The translations under genes and the position numbers were made by a program. 64,000 nt of DNA from Nesterenkonia xinjiangensis. Lineage in GTDB: Bacteria; Actinomycetota; Actinomycetes; Actinomycetales; Micrococcaceae. Under the pieces are notes generated by a model that was not told where the DNA came from, searched no databases, and saw only the letters and a list, made by a program, of their open reading frames with translations. Shown here one piece after another: positions 17,668 to 27,139 of the stretch; within the stretch, counting starts at the first letter, position 1, and each line of letters begins with the position of its first letter. The stretch spans positions 2,852,001 to 2,916,000 of the forward strand of contig NZ_JACCFY010000001.1 of NCBI RefSeq assembly GCF_013410745.1. The letters run 5' to 3'.

Positions 17668-17700
17668 CGGAGGGCCGTCCCATCGCGGGAGGGCCCTCCG
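17668..17700 (+). terminator. Hairpin after clgR
   Basis: CGGAGGGCC pairs with GGCCCTCCG across a 15-base loop, 22 bases after the clgR stop. It separates clgR from the MarR gene, which has its own promoter. Confidence 0.6.
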
Positions 17701-17743
17701 CCGTGTGTGCGCGGGGGTGTCCGAGGTCTGCGCCTCGACCCTT

Positions 17744-17749
17744 TAGACT
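17744..17749 (+). promoter_or_regulatory. -10 box of the MarR gene
   Basis: TAGACT lies 7 bases before the ATG at 17757 with no Shine-Dalgarno sequence in between, so the message is probably leaderless. Confidence 0.55.
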
Positions 17750-17756
17750 GAAGTGC

Positions 17757-18299
17757 ATGGATACGCCCGAGCGCCCTGCCCTGGTCCGCGAGCTGGAGCG
17801 TGAGTTCAACCGGCTCTTCGTACGTCGTCGGTTCAACGCCCTGCAGCTCGCCCGTCGGATCGACCCGGAGATCGAACCTGCCTCCTATTCGGTGCTGGCC
17901 ACCCTGCAGAACGAAGGCCCCGCGCGGATGACCTCCATCGCGCGGCATCTGGGGATCGGCAAGCCCACGCTCTCCCGGCAGCTGACCACTCTGGTCTCTC
18001 GCGGGTGGGTCAGCAAGGAGACCGATCCCGCCGACGGCCGGGCCCAGACCGTCTCGCTGACCGCGGAGGGTCGTGAGCGCCTCGAGACCGCTCAGCAGGA
18101 GCGTGCTGACCGCTACCTGATGATGCTCCAGGCCTGGAGCCAGGACGAGATCGAGACCCTCAGCACCCTGGTCGCCAAGCTGAACCGCACCTATGCGGAG
18201 CATGACCCGGCCGGCCCGGGTCTGCCCAGATCAGACCAGGATCCGCAGGGCAGCGCCCAGCCCTCCGCCGGGGATGGCGCCGCCATCGGAGACGAATGA
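17757..18299 (+). CDS. MarR-family transcriptional regulator
   Basis: 180 residues. The winged helix-turn-helix is clear: YSVLATLQNEGPARMTSIARHLGIGKPTLSRQLTTLVSRGWV, then the wing with DPADGRAQTVSLTAEG. The flanking helices would form the dimer. The C-terminal 30 residues are polar and probably disordered. No linked transporter or enzyme gene hints at the ligand. It is a separate transcription unit between clgR and the DUF3046 gene. Confidence 0.85.
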   Translation: MDTPERPALVRELEREFNRLFVRRRFNALQLARRIDPEIEPASYSVLATLQNEGPARMTSIARHLGIGKPTLSRQLTTLVSRGWVSKETDPADGRAQTVSLTAEGRERLETAQQERADRYLMMLQAWSQDEIETLSTLVAKLNRTYAEHDPAGPGLPRSDQDPQGSAQPSAGDGAAIGDE

Positions 18300-18368
18300 G
18301 CGCCACCCGGTGCTCGTGAGATGTGACGACACCTGCGCGGCGCGCCGCCGCCGGAGAGGACGCTGTTC

Positions 18369-18587
18369 ATGCAGCTGAGCAGATTCTGGTTCCTCATGGA
18401 GGGTGAGTTCGGCTCCGGCTATGCGCGCGTGCTGGCGGGCTCGCTCGTGCTCAGCGGCTATCAGAAGACGGCCTCCGAAGCCCTCGAGGCCGGAGTGAGG
18501 CCGCGCGACGTCTGGGATGCGGTCTGCGATCAGCAGGAGGTCCCCGAGACGCGGCGGCTCGGCCGAGACATTCCACCGAAGCGCTGA
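18369..18587 (+). CDS. DUF3046 family small protein
   Basis: 72 residues that match the actinobacterial DUF3046 pattern, beginning MQLSRFWFLMEGEFGSGYA. It ends with the VWDAVCDQQEVPETRRLG region. Such genes regularly sit just upstream of recA in Actinobacteria. The function is unknown. The ATG at 18369 follows GGAGAGGA. Confidence 0.85.
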   Translation: MQLSRFWFLMEGEFGSGYARVLAGSLVLSGYQKTASEALEAGVRPRDVWDAVCDQQEVPETRRLGRDIPPKR

Positions 18588-18627
18588 GCTGCACGCTCTC
18601 GGAGAGACGGCGACACGCGCATGCTCT

Positions 18628-18643
18628 TCGAAGCTATGTTCGA
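18628..18643 (+). promoter_or_regulatory. LexA operator (SOS box) of recA
   Basis: TCGAAGCTATGTTCGA matches the actinobacterial SOS consensus TCGAAC-N4-GTTCGA at all but one position. A TAATGT -10-like sequence follows at 18654-18659. This implies LexA control of recA. Confidence 0.85.
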
Positions 18644-18827
18644 GGCCCTGGGGTAATGTTCTCCACAGAAGGTGTCGCATACAGAGTCCGCCACGCCCGA
18701 CGGTCCACAGCTCAACGCCGCGCGCAGAGACGTGTCAGAGGTGGTGCGTAGTGTCGGAGGCGTCATCACGGCACCGCATCGCACCGGTGCGAGACAACCA
18801 GCACAGACGACGTCACAGAGGTGAACC

Positions 18828-19877
18828 ATGGCAGTCAGCCCAGACCGGGAGAAGTCGCTCGAAGCGGCCCTGGCCCAGATCGACAAGCAGTACGGCAAGG
18901 GATCGGTGATGCGGCTCGGGGATGAGACCCGAGCCCCGATCGAGACCATCTCCACTTCGTCCATCGCCATGGATGCCGCGCTCGGCATCGGTGGCTTCCC
19001 TCGCGGACGAGTCGTCGAGATCTATGGCCCGGAGTCCTCCGGCAAGACCACCGTGGCGCTGCATGCGGTGGCCAATGCACAGAAGAACGGCGGCATCGCG
19101 GCGTTCATCGACGCGGAGCACGCCCTGGATCCCACCTACGCCGAGAAGCTGGGGGTGGACACCGACGCCCTGCTGGTCTCCCAGCCGGACACCGGTGAGC
19201 AGGCCCTGGAGATCATGGACATGCTGGTCTCCTCGGGGTCGCTGGACATCGTCGTCATCGACTCCGTGGCCGCACTCGTGCCGCGCGCCGAGATCGAGGG
19301 CGAAATGGGCGACAGCCACGTCGGCCTGCAGGCCCGGCTGATGTCCCAGGCGCTGCGCAAGATCGCCGGGCGGCTGTCCCAGACCAAGACCACCGCCATC
19401 TTCATCAACCAGCTTCGGGAGAAGATCGGAGTGTTCTTCGGTTCACCGGAGACGACCTCCGGCGGCAAGGCGCTGAAGTTCTACTCCTCGGTCCGGGTGG
19501 ACGTGCGCCGCATCGAGACCCTCAAGGAGGGGACGAACGCGGTCGGCAACCGCACCCGCGCCAAGATCGTGAAGAACAAGATGGCCCCGCCGTTCAAGCA
19601 GGCCGAGTTCGACATCCTCTATGGCGAGGGGATCTCTCGTGAAGGCGGGCTGATCGACGTCGGCGTGGAGAACGGTCTGGTGAAGAAGTCCGGCGCCTGG
19701 TTCACTTATGACGGTGATCAGCTGGGTCAGGGCAAGGAGAAGGCGCGTCACTTCCTCAAGGACAATCCGGACCTCGCCGATGAGATCGAGCGTCGGATCC
19801 GGGAGAAGCTGGGCATCATCGGCCCGCCGTCCGAGGAGGACGGCCCCTCGCTGAAGGCCGTCGACGGCCCCGCCTGA
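18828..19877 (+). CDS. recA: Recombinase RecA
   Basis: DNA-dependent ATPase that catalyses strand exchange and triggers LexA self-cleavage. 349 residues, full length, with no intein. Walker A GPESSGKT is at residues 67-74. The core includes the MAW-like [17 protein letters not shown], the [20 protein letters not shown]1 region, and the L2 region with [19 protein letters not shown]. The ATG at 18828 follows CAGAGGTGA. The gene lies 185 bases downstream of an SOS box and is followed by recX after 8 bases. Confidence 0.99.
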   Translation: MAVSPDREKSLEAALAQIDKQYGKGSVMRLGDETRAPIETISTSSIAMDAALGIGGFPRGRVVEIYGPESSGKTTVALHAVANAQKNGGIAAFIDAEHALDPTYAEKLGVDTDALLVSQPDTGEQALEIMDMLVSSGSLDIVVIDSVAALVPRAEIEGEMGDSHVGLQARLMSQALRKIAGRLSQTKTTAIFINQLREKIGVFFGSPETTSGGKALKFYSSVRVDVRRIETLKEGTNAVGNRTRAKIVKNKMAPPFKQAEFDILYGEGISREGGLIDVGVENGLVKKSGAWFTYDGDQLGQGKEKARHFLKDNPDLADEIERRIREKLGIIGPPSEEDGPSLKAVDGPA

Positions 19878-19885
19878 GCTGACAG

Positions 19886-20626
19886 ATGAGTGCCAGCGAG
19901 GATCCCGCGTCCGCACCTCAGACCGAGGACCACCAGCGGGACACCATCGATGCGTTGAAGGAGGCCCTCGCCCGGATCGAGGCGGGGGACTCGCCGTCGT
20001 CCTTTGATCCGGCAGAGGAGTCCGCCCCCGTCGGGTCTGGGTCGGCGACGGCTCCGGCGTCAGGCTCCCCGGCGGAGCCTCCTCTGTCCCTGGGCACGGA
20101 GGCTCCCGATGAAGGGGACGAGCGTGACCGGGCGCGGAATCTGGTGCTGCGCAAGCTCACCGGCTCCGCCAAGAGCCGCCACCAGCTGGCTGAGGCGCTC
20201 CGTGAGAAGGAGTTCTCCCAGGAGGTCATCACGTCGGTGCTGGACCGCCTGGAAGAGGTCCAGCTGATCGATGACGCCGCCTTCGCCCGGATGTGGATCC
20301 GCACCCGCCACGAGACCCGCGGTCTCGGACGCAGCGCGCTGCGTCGGGAGCTCAAGGACCGCGGCATCGCCGAGGAGACGGCCGAGGAGGCCCTGGAGCA
20401 GCTCAGCGACGCTGATGAGGCCTCGGCCGCCAGGGAACTGATCGCCAAGAAGATGCGTGGGGTGACCGTGCCGCCGGGGCAGGACGCCGCCGCCCGCAAG
20501 GAGCGGGAGAAGCACACTCGCCGCCTGGTGTCCATGCTCGCGCGGCGCGGCCACAGCCCCGGTGCGGCGTTCCAGCTGGTCCGTGAAGCGCTGGATGAGC
20601 ACACCGCCGGTGGTGCGGGCGTGTGA
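19886..20626 (+). CDS. recX: RecA regulator RecX
   Basis: Small helical-repeat protein that modulates RecA filaments. 246 residues, longer than most because the first 75 residues are an acidic, Pro/Ser-rich extension. The RecX repeats begin at ARNLVLRKLTGSAKSRHQLAEAL. They contain IDDAAFARMWIRTR and GRSALRRELKDRGI, and end with a third helical repeat (HTRRLVSMLARRGHSPGAAF). It is 8 bases downstream of recA and probably in the same SOS-controlled operon. Confidence 0.93.
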   Translation: MSASEDPASAPQTEDHQRDTIDALKEALARIEAGDSPSSFDPAEESAPVGSGSATAPASGSPAEPPLSLGTEAPDEGDERDRARNLVLRKLTGSAKSRHQLAEALREKEFSQEVITSVLDRLEEVQLIDDAAFARMWIRTRHETRGLGRSALRRELKDRGIAEETAEEALEQLSDADEASAARELIAKKMRGVTVPPGQDAAARKEREKHTRRLVSMLARRGHSPGAAFQLVREALDEHTAGGAGV

Positions 20627-20719
20627 ACCCGCCACCGCGGGGGCGTAGAATTGACCGGCACCGCGGGTCACACCGCGCCCGAGTCCGAGACTGCCCCCGT
20701 GAGATCTGCGAGCGTGACG

Positions 20720-22273
20720 ATGACCGAGACGACCCTGGACCGCACACAGCCGGCGTCGGCCCGCGAGCCCTCGGGCGAGCAGCCGGGGAAGGTCCGCACC
20801 TACGACGTGCGCACCTTCGGCTGCCAGATGAACGTCCACGACTCCGAACGCATCTCCGGGCTCCTGGAGAACGCCGGCTACATCGCCGCGGAGGAGCACG
20901 CCACTCCGGACCTCGTCGTCTTCAACACCTGCGCAGTGCGGGAGAACGCGGACAACAAGCTCTACGGGCACCTCGGAAACCTGCGCGCCACCAAGCGTGA
21001 CCACGAGGGCATGCAGATCGCAGTCGGCGGCTGTCTGGCACAGAAGGACCAGAACGCGGTGCTGGAGAAGGCCCCGTGGGTCGACGTCGTGTTCGGGACC
21101 CACAACATCGGCTCGCTGCCGACGCTGCTGGAACGCTCCCGGCACAACCAGGACGCGCAGATCGAGATCCTGGAGTCCCTGGAGACCTTCCCCTCCACAC
21201 TTCCCACCAAGCGTGATGCGGTCTACTCCGGCTGGGTGTCCATCTCCGTGGGCTGCAACAACACCTGCACGTTCTGCATCGTGCCCTCGCTGCGAGGCAA
21301 GGAACGTGACCGGCGGCCCGGCGAGATCCTCGCCGAGGTGCAGGCGCTGGTCGAGGACGGAGCCGTGGAGGTGACCCTGCTCGGGCAGAACGTGAACACC
21401 TACGGGGTCGAATTCGGTGACCGTGGGGCCTTTGCGAAGCTGCTGCGCGCCTGCGGGGAGATCGAGGGCCTCGAACGCGTCCGCTTCACCAGTCCGCACC
21501 CGGCCTCCTTCACCGACGACGTCATCGACGCCATGGCGGAGACGCCCAACGTGATGCCGCAGCTGCACATGCCGCTGCAGTCCGGCTCGGACACCGTGCT
21601 GAAGTCCATGCGACGGTCGTACCGGTCCAAGAAGTTCCTCGGGATCCTGGACAAGGTCCGCGCACGGATGCCGCACGCGGCCGTCACCACTGACATCATC
21701 GTGGGCTTTCCCGGCGAGACCGAGGAAGACTTCCAGGACACCATGCGCGTGGTCGAGGCATCCCGCTTCTGCTCCGCCTTCACCTTCCAGTACTCGGCCC
21801 GCCCCGGCACACCGGCGGCCACCATGGAGGACCAGATCCCCAAGCAGGTGGTCCAGGAGCGCTTCGAGCGACTGATCGCGCTGCAGAACCGCATCACCGC
21901 GGAGGAGAACCAGCGGCAGATCGGCACCGTGCAGGAGCTGCTGGTCACCGCAGACTCCGGGTCCAAGGGGTCAGAGACGGGACGACGCTCCGGCCGGGCC
22001 CCGGACAACCGTCTGGTGCACTTCTCCGTGCCCACCGGCGCACCGGAGCCACGCCCGGGGGACTTCGTGACCGTGTCCATCACCGACGCGGGCTCCTATC
22101 ACCTGCTGGCCGATCCGACGTCCGTCGACGAGTTCAGGCTGCGGCGTTCCCGGGCCGGCGACGCCTGGGACCGCGCACAGGCCGAGTCCTGCGGCGTGGG
22201 CACGACGCAGGTGGGCGGGGAGCAGCCCGGGGCCGTCTCCCTGGGCATGCCGACGCTGCGCCCGAACGGCTGA
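20720..22273 (+). CDS. miaB: tRNA-2-methylthio-N6-dimethylallyladenosine synthase MiaB
   Basis: Radical-SAM methylthiotransferase acting on A37 of tRNAs that read U-starting codons. 517 residues from the ATG at 20720; the frame is open to 20651, where a TAGAAT box sits, so a GTG at 20699 is also possible. The first iron-sulfur site uses Cys in [20 protein letters not shown] and GGCLAQKD. The radical-SAM motif is [13 protein letters not shown]-like C-terminal domain follows. The last 70 residues, after the [13 protein letters not shown] region, are a nonconserved tail. Confidence 0.95.
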   Translation: MTETTLDRTQPASAREPSGEQPGKVRTYDVRTFGCQMNVHDSERISGLLENAGYIAAEEHATPDLVVFNTCAVRENADNKLYGHLGNLRATKRDHEGMQIAVGGCLAQKDQNAVLEKAPWVDVVFGTHNIGSLPTLLERSRHNQDAQIEILESLETFPSTLPTKRDAVYSGWVSISVGCNNTCTFCIVPSLRGKERDRRPGEILAEVQALVEDGAVEVTLLGQNVNTYGVEFGDRGAFAKLLRACGEIEGLERVRFTSPHPASFTDDVIDAMAETPNVMPQLHMPLQSGSDTVLKSMRRSYRSKKFLGILDKVRARMPHAAVTTDIIVGFPGETEEDFQDTMRVVEASRFCSAFTFQYSARPGTPAATMEDQIPKQVVQERFERLIALQNRITAEENQRQIGTVQELLVTADSGSKGSETGRRSGRAPDNRLVHFSVPTGAPEPRPGDFVTVSITDAGSYHLLADPTSVDEFRLRRSRAGDAWDRAQAESCGVGTTQVGGEQPGAVSLGMPTLRPNG

Positions 22274-22277
22274 GCCC

Positions 22278-23237
22278 GTGGCCGCCGCGCAGTCGGAGCT
22301 GCCGCTGATCGTCGTCGTCGGCGCCACCGCCACCGGCAAGTCGGCGCTCGGCGTGGAGCTGGCCCATCGACTCGGCGGAGAGGTCGTCAATGCTGACTCC
22401 ATGCAGCTCTACCGAGGAATGGACATCGGGACCGCCAAGGTGACCGACGAGGAGCGCCGCGGGGTGACGCATCACCTGCTCGACGTCCTCGATGTCACCC
22501 AGGAGGCCTCGGTGGCCGTCTACCGGCAGCGGGCCCGAGAGATCATTGCTGAGATCCGGGGACGCGGCCGAGTGCCTGTGCTGGTCGGAGGGTCCGGGCT
22601 CTACGTGCGGGCCGTCATCGACTCCATCGAGTTCCCGCCCACTGACCCGCAGGTGCGCAGTGTGCTCACCCAGCGTCTCGAGGACGCCGGGTCGGATCCG
22701 CTGCGGGAGGAGCTGCGGGAGGTCGATCCCGAGTCGGCAGCCGCCATCCAGGATGACCGCCGTCTGGTCCGGGCCCTGGAGGTCGTTCGGCTGACCGGAC
22801 GCAGCTTCTCCTCCTTCATGCCGCAGCGGCTCCACGAGCCCCAGCTGGAACCGGTGCGGCAGATCGGTCTGCGCATGCCCCGCGCTCTGCTTCGCGAGCG
22901 CATCGAGACGCGCGTGCAGCGGATGGCTGCCGGCGGGCTGCTCGAGGAGGTCCGCACACTGGCCCTCGCCGGGCTGCGCGAGGGTCGGACGGCCTCCCGG
23001 GCCATCGGATATCAGCAGTTCCTCGCCGTCCTGGATGGTCAGCTCACCCAGAGTGAGGCGATCGAGGAGACCGTGGCCTCCACCCGACGCTTCGCGAAGC
23101 GCCAGGACACCTGGTTTCGCGCCGATCCTCGAATCAGCTGGCTGGATGTGGACATGGACGCCGAGGACGTCGTCGGGGAGCTGGCGGAGCGGGCACAGGT
23201 CACGTTGCAGGAAGCGGAGCGCAGCCCCAGACGTTGA
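22278..23237 (+). CDS. miaA: tRNA dimethylallyltransferase MiaA
   Basis: Adds the isopentenyl group to A37, the substrate that MiaB then methylthiolates. 319 residues. The P-loop GATATGKS lies at the N-terminus, followed by [29 protein letters not shown] and the tRNA-binding RAIGYQQF segment. The GTG at 22278 is 4 bases after the miaB stop, consistent with an operon of two enzymes acting in sequence on the same base. Confidence 0.96.
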   Translation: MAAAQSELPLIVVVGATATGKSALGVELAHRLGGEVVNADSMQLYRGMDIGTAKVTDEERRGVTHHLLDVLDVTQEASVAVYRQRAREIIAEIRGRGRVPVLVGGSGLYVRAVIDSIEFPPTDPQVRSVLTQRLEDAGSDPLREELREVDPESAAAIQDDRRLVRALEVVRLTGRSFSSFMPQRLHEPQLEPVRQIGLRMPRALLRERIETRVQRMAAGGLLEEVRTLALAGLREGRTASRAIGYQQFLAVLDGQLTQSEAIEETVASTRRFAKRQDTWFRADPRISWLDVDMDAEDVVGELAERAQVTLQEAERSPRR

Positions 23238-23272
23238 ACCTCACCGGAACTGATCCCACCCATCCCATGCTC

Positions 23273-23279
23273 AGGAAGG
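23273..23279 (+). promoter_or_regulatory. Ribosome-binding site that sets the dapF start
   Basis: AGGAAGG lies 8 bases before the GTG at 23288. It favours this start over the upstream in-frame ATG at 23267, which has no such signal. Confidence 0.6.
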
Positions 23280-23287
23280 CATCCACC

Positions 23288-24238
23288 GTGGCCCATCACC
23301 TCTCCGCACTCGACGCGCTGAGCGGCGCCCGATTCACCAAGGCCCACGCGACGGGCAATGACTTCGTGATGCTCTCCGACCCTGACGGCTCACTGGAGAT
23401 CACGCCTGGGGCCGTCCGTGCCCTGTGCGATCGCCACCAGGGGATCGGAGGCGACGGGCTGATCCGTGCGGTGCCCGCTCGGCTCGCCGCGGAGACGCGG
23501 CAGCTGCTCGAGGAGGAGGACCAGCTCTCCGACGCCGAGGCCGAGATGCTCTGGTTCATGGACTATTGGAACGCCGACGGGTCGGTGGCGGAGATGTGCG
23601 GCAACGGGGTGCGCGCCTTCGCGAACTTCCTGATCTCCGAAGGCCTCGTGGAGCTCGCCGAGGGGGAGGAGCTGCCCCTGGTCACCCGGGCAGGCATGCG
23701 CACGGTGCGCCGAGTCCCCGAGGGCTATGCCATCGGCATGGGCATCTGGTCCTTCATCGACCCGGAGCTCGCCCAGGCCAACGCCTCGGATTCCCTGGTC
23801 ATCGCCCAGGGGCTCACTGATCCGCGCCCGGCGCTGAGCATCTCCTTGGGCAACCCCCACACGGTGGTGGCACTGCCGGAGGAGGAGGTCCTGGAGGCCC
23901 TGGAACTCCATGCGGCGCCGCAGGTGGATCCGGTGCCCCCGCAGGGCACCAATGTGGAGTTCGTGGTCCCCTCAGATCCGCTGGTGGTCGACGGCGAGGG
24001 GCAGGTGCGCATGCGCGTGCACGAACGCGGGGTCGGCGAGACGCTGTCCTGCGGCACCGGAGCCTGTGCGGCCGCCGCCGCAGTGCGGGTCTGGGCCGCC
24101 GAGGACGGAGTCGACACGTGGACCGTCCAGGTGCCCGGAGGTGAGGTCCGCGTGCGTTTCCTGGCCCGGCAGGACGGTGCCGAGGACGTGGAGCTCTCCG
24201 GCCCGGCGGAGAACGTCTTCGCCGGCACCCTCGCCTGA
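23288..24238 (+). CDS. dapF: Diaminopimelate epimerase DapF
   Basis: Converts LL- to meso-diaminopimelate for peptidoglycan and lysine. 316 residues. The two catalytic cysteines lie in NADGSVAEMCGNGVRAFANF and ETLSCGTGACAAAAA. Other motifs are KAHATGNDFVML near the start and SLGNPHTVV in the middle. The miaB-miaA-dapF-hflX order is conserved in related actinobacteria. It converges on a methyltransferase gene. Confidence 0.96.
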   Translation: MAHHLSALDALSGARFTKAHATGNDFVMLSDPDGSLEITPGAVRALCDRHQGIGGDGLIRAVPARLAAETRQLLEEEDQLSDAEAEMLWFMDYWNADGSVAEMCGNGVRAFANFLISEGLVELAEGEELPLVTRAGMRTVRRVPEGYAIGMGIWSFIDPELAQANASDSLVIAQGLTDPRPALSISLGNPHTVVALPEEEVLEALELHAAPQVDPVPPQGTNVEFVVPSDPLVVDGEGQVRMRVHERGVGETLSCGTGACAAAAAVRVWAAEDGVDTWTVQVPGGEVRVRFLARQDGAEDVELSGPAENVFAGTLA

Positions 24239-24296
24239 ACGGGCGCGGCCTGCAGGGCTCGGGGACGGTTCAGGGAGGGCTCAGCCCTGGGCCGGC

Positions 24297-24920
24297 TCAG
24301 CCCTGATCGCGCCGCACCCGCAGCAGACGGAAGCCCTTGGAGGTCTCGGGGCGGTCAGCCTCGAAGTCGTCGCCGACTGCGGCGAGCATCGAGCGGATCC
24401 AGGTCAGCAGCGAGTCCGCACCCAGGTTCTTCTGCACCACGAGCCAGGCTTCGGCGTCGTCGGCGAGCCGGGGGAGCCACAGCTCCAGCAGTTCGTGCAG
24501 GACGGCCTTGCCCACCCGGATCGGCGGGTTGGACCAGATGGTGGTGAATCGGACCCCTGAGGGGACCTCCTCCGGGGACATGACTCGCACATTGTCCAGG
24601 CCCAGCCGCTGCGCGTTCTCTGCACACAGCTCCCGGGATCGTTCGTTGACGTCCACGGCCCAGACCGTCGCCTCCGGTGCGCGCAGCGCCAGAGTGAGGG
24701 CGATCGGGCCCCAGCCGCAGCCGATGTCGAGCAGGTGACCCTCACGGGCCGGATCCGGCACGTGCTTCAGCAGCACCGCCGTTCCCTTGTCGATGCCGTC
24801 CGGGGAGAAGATTCCGCCGGCGGTCACCACGGAGACCTGTCGGCCGGCCAGCTCGACGTCGACCTCGCGGCGTCGCGCCGATCCCGAGGGGGTGGTGGAG
24901 AAATAGTGCTGAGAGCTCAC
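24297..24920 (-). CDS. Class I SAM methyltransferase, RsmC-like
   Basis: 207 residues. The domain starts at GGIFSPDGIDKGTAVLL. It has the SAM-binding motif LLDIGCGWGPIAL, the acidic residue in VWAVDVNERS, and an NPPIR catalytic motif as in N2-guanine methyltransferases of the RsmC/RlmG group. A single MTS domain is present, without the N-terminal half found in E. coli RsmC. An rRNA or tRNA base is the likely target. It is transcribed against dapF. Confidence 0.85.
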   Translation of the reverse strand: MSSQHYFSTTPSGSARRREVDVELAGRQVSVVTAGGIFSPDGIDKGTAVLLKHVPDPAREGHLLDIGCGWGPIALTLALRAPEATVWAVDVNERSRELCAENAQRLGLDNVRVMSPEEVPSGVRFTTIWSNPPIRVGKAVLHELLELWLPRLADDAEAWLVVQKNLGADSLLTWIRSMLAAVGDDFEADRPETSKGFRLLRVRRDQG

Positions 24921-25360
24921 AGGGTGATGCTATCGCCTCAGCCCGACAGGGGATTCGCCGTCGGGGCGAGAACCCCGTAAACTTGGTGAGCATGTGGATT
25001 CCTCACCCCTGATGCTCCCGTGAGCAGCGGCCTCCTGGTCGCCCACGGTCGAGCGCGCAGGCCTCATCGGTCGATGCCCGCCTGCCATCACCCTGCACGA
25101 GCTCTGGCCCGCCGTCTGCACGACGTGCCCGCCGGCCGGAGATGACCATCACGTCTCGAATCCGCATCCCTCTCCACGCACCGGAGGACTGATCCTCCAC
25201 AGCGGGTGCCCTGCCCAGGTCGCACTGCACAGCTGGCGGCCTCCGCTAGTACCGCCGCAGCGCAGAGCCGTAGGATGGAAGGACCCTTCTGGGGGCCGGC
25301 CGGAGTCGAGATCCGGTACACAGGGACCCGTCGCTGACCGGCGGTCCCGACAAGGAGATC
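24921..25360 (+). promoter_or_regulatory. 440-base leader region of hflX with two -10-like boxes and a micro-ORF
   Basis: No conserved gene is visible. TAAACT at 24978-24983 lies 8 bases before the 6-codon ORF ATG TGG ATT CCT CAC CCC TGA at 24992-25012 (MWIPHP). A second box, TAGGAT, is at 25271-25276. Short hairpins occur, for example GGAGGA-ctga-TCCTCC at 25184-25199. GAAGGA- and AAGGAG-type sequences precede the hflX ATG. Confidence 0.45.
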
Positions 25361-27139
25361 ATGACGAACACCCATCAGGACAACACCACACCCAGCACCG
25401 GAGACGAGCAGCACGAGGACATCACGCCCGCTGCCGCAGCCGTCTCCGGTGACCAGGCCTCGGTCGATGCCACCATCGAACGCATCCTGGCCGCCGACGA
25501 GGCTCGCGCAGAGACGGTCACCCGCTCTGCCCGGACCCGTTTCGTCGCCGACCCTGCGCATCGTCGTGAGGGAGAGGCCGCCGGGCCCGACCGCCGATCT
25601 GTGCTGGACGGGCAGGCTCGGGAGCTCTCGGACCTGCGGACCCAGCACACCGAGGCCGACGGAGATCAGTTCGATCTGCTCGAGCGGCGCTCGCTGCGCC
25701 GCGTGGAGGGCCTCTCCACCGAGCTGGAGGACGTCTCCGAGGTCGAATACCGGCAGCTCCGCCTGGAGCGGGTCGTGCTGGCCGGTCTGTGGAGCGACGG
25801 GCCCATCGCCGAGGCGGAGCACTCGCTGCGCGAACTCGCCGCCCTGGCCGAGACCGCCGGATCCACCGTGCTGGACGGCTTCGTCCAGCGGCGCGCCACT
25901 CCCGATCCCGGCACGTTCTTCGGCTCCGGCAAGGCGGAGCAGATCCGCCAAGCCGTCGCCGAGCTCGGTGCGGACACGGTGGTCGTCGACTCTGAGCTGG
26001 CCCCGTCACAGCGGCGCGGGCTCGAGGACATCGTGAAGGTCAAGGTCATCGATCGCACCGGCCTGATCCTGGACATCTTCGCCCAGCACGCCAAGTCCCG
26101 GGAGGGCAAGGCTCAGGTGGAGCTGGCCCAGCTGGAGTATCTGCTTCCGCGGCTGCGCGGCTGGGGCGAATCGATGTCCCGGCAGGCCGGTGGACAGGTC
26201 GGCGGCGCCGGCGCGGGCATGGGATCCCGCGGTCCCGGTGAGACGAAGATCGAGCTGGACCGTCGGCGCATCAACACGCGGATGGCGAAGCTGCGCAAGC
26301 AGATCGCGGGGATGAAGCCTGCGCGTGACGCCAAGCGGGCCAACCGCAGGCGCAATGCGGTGCCCTCGGTGGCGATCGCCGGATACACCAACGCCGGGAA
26401 GTCCTCCCTGCTGAACCGCCTCACCGACGCCGGAGTCCTCGTGGAGAACGCGCTGTTCGCCACGTTGGACCCCACGGTGCGCAAGGCTGTCACCCCGGAC
26501 GGGATCGGCTACACCCTCTCGGACACGGTCGGCTTCGTCCGGCAGCTGCCCACCCAGCTGGTGGAGGCCTTCCGCTCCACGCTGGAGGAGGTCGCCGACG
26601 CCGATCTGATTCTGCACGTCGTAGACGCCTCGCATCCGGAGCCGGAGGGGCAGATCAGCGCGGTCCGCAAGGTCCTCGCTGATGTCGACGCCCATGAGGT
26701 GCCGGAGATCATCGTGCTCAACAAGGCGGACATGGCCGACGACGTCGTCATCGAACGGATCCGTCGCCGGGAGTCGCGCACCGTGCTCGTCTCGGCGCAC
26801 ACCGGCCAGGGAGTCGACGATCTGCGGGAGCTGATCAGCGAGTCGATCCCGCGTCCGGACGTGGCGCTGGAGCTGCTGGTGCCCTACGCCGCCGGGGACC
26901 TCGTCTCTCGGCTGCACGGCTCCGATGCAGAGATCCTGAGCACCGAGTACCAGGCCGAGGGCACCCGGATGAGCGTACGGGTCCGGCCGGAGCTGGCCGC
27001 CGAGCTGCAGGAGCACGTCGTGGCCGGTGGTCCCACCGCTTCGGGGGACGCGCCCGCTGAAGGTCCGGACGCTGAAGGTCCGGACGCTGAAGGTCCGGAC
27101 GCTGACGCCGAGGCGACGGACGAACCGGGCGCTGCATGA
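25361..27139 (+). CDS. hflX: Ribosome-associated GTPase HflX
   Basis: GTPase that splits stalled or damaged 70S ribosomes. 592 residues, with a long polar N-terminal extension of about 130 residues. The HflX N-terminal domain contains GTFFGSGKAEQI and QVELAQLEYLLPRLRGWGESMSRQ, then a Gly-rich GAGMGSRGPGETKIE loop. The G domain shows AGYTNAGKSSLLNRL (G1), DTVGF (G3) and LNKAD (G4). The C-terminus carries three EGPDA repeats encoded by a 15-bp tandem repeat. dinG overlaps its stop by 4 bases. Confidence 0.96.
   Translation: MTNTHQDNTTPSTGDEQHEDITPAAAAVSGDQASVDATIERILAADEARAETVTRSARTRFVADPAHRREGEAAGPDRRSVLDGQARELSDLRTQHTEADGDQFDLLERRSLRRVEGLSTELEDVSEVEYRQLRLERVVLAGLWSDGPIAEAEHSLRELAALAETAGSTVLDGFVQRRATPDPGTFFGSGKAEQIRQAVAELGADTVVVDSELAPSQRRGLEDIVKVKVIDRTGLILDIFAQHAKSREGKAQVELAQLEYLLPRLRGWGESMSRQAGGQVGGAGAGMGSRGPGETKIELDRRRINTRMAKLRKQIAGMKPARDAKRANRRRNAVPSVAIAGYTNAGKSSLLNRLTDAGVLVENALFATLDPTVRKAVTPDGIGYTLSDTVGFVRQLPTQLVEAFRSTLEEVADADLILHVVDASHPEPEGQISAVRKVLADVDAHEVPEIIVLNKADMADDVVIERIRRRESRTVLVSAHTGQGVDDLRELISESIPRPDVALELLVPYAAGDLVSRLHGSDAEILSTEYQAEGTRMSVRVRPELAAELQEHVVAGGPTASGDAPAEGPDAEGPDAEGPDADAEATDEPGAA
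27056..27100 (+). repeat. Three perfect 15-bp tandem repeats in the hflX 3' end
   Basis: The unit GCTGAAGGTCCGGAC occurs three times without interruption and a fourth partial unit (GCTGAC) follows. It encodes Ala-Glu-Gly-Pro-Asp repeats in the acidic tail of HflX. Copy number may vary between strains by slippage, always in frame. Confidence 0.9.

Noticed and set aside
27056-27100. CRISPR-like tandem repeats
   Set aside because: The units are directly adjacent without spacers and lie inside hflX. No cas gene or spaced repeat array is seen anywhere in the window.
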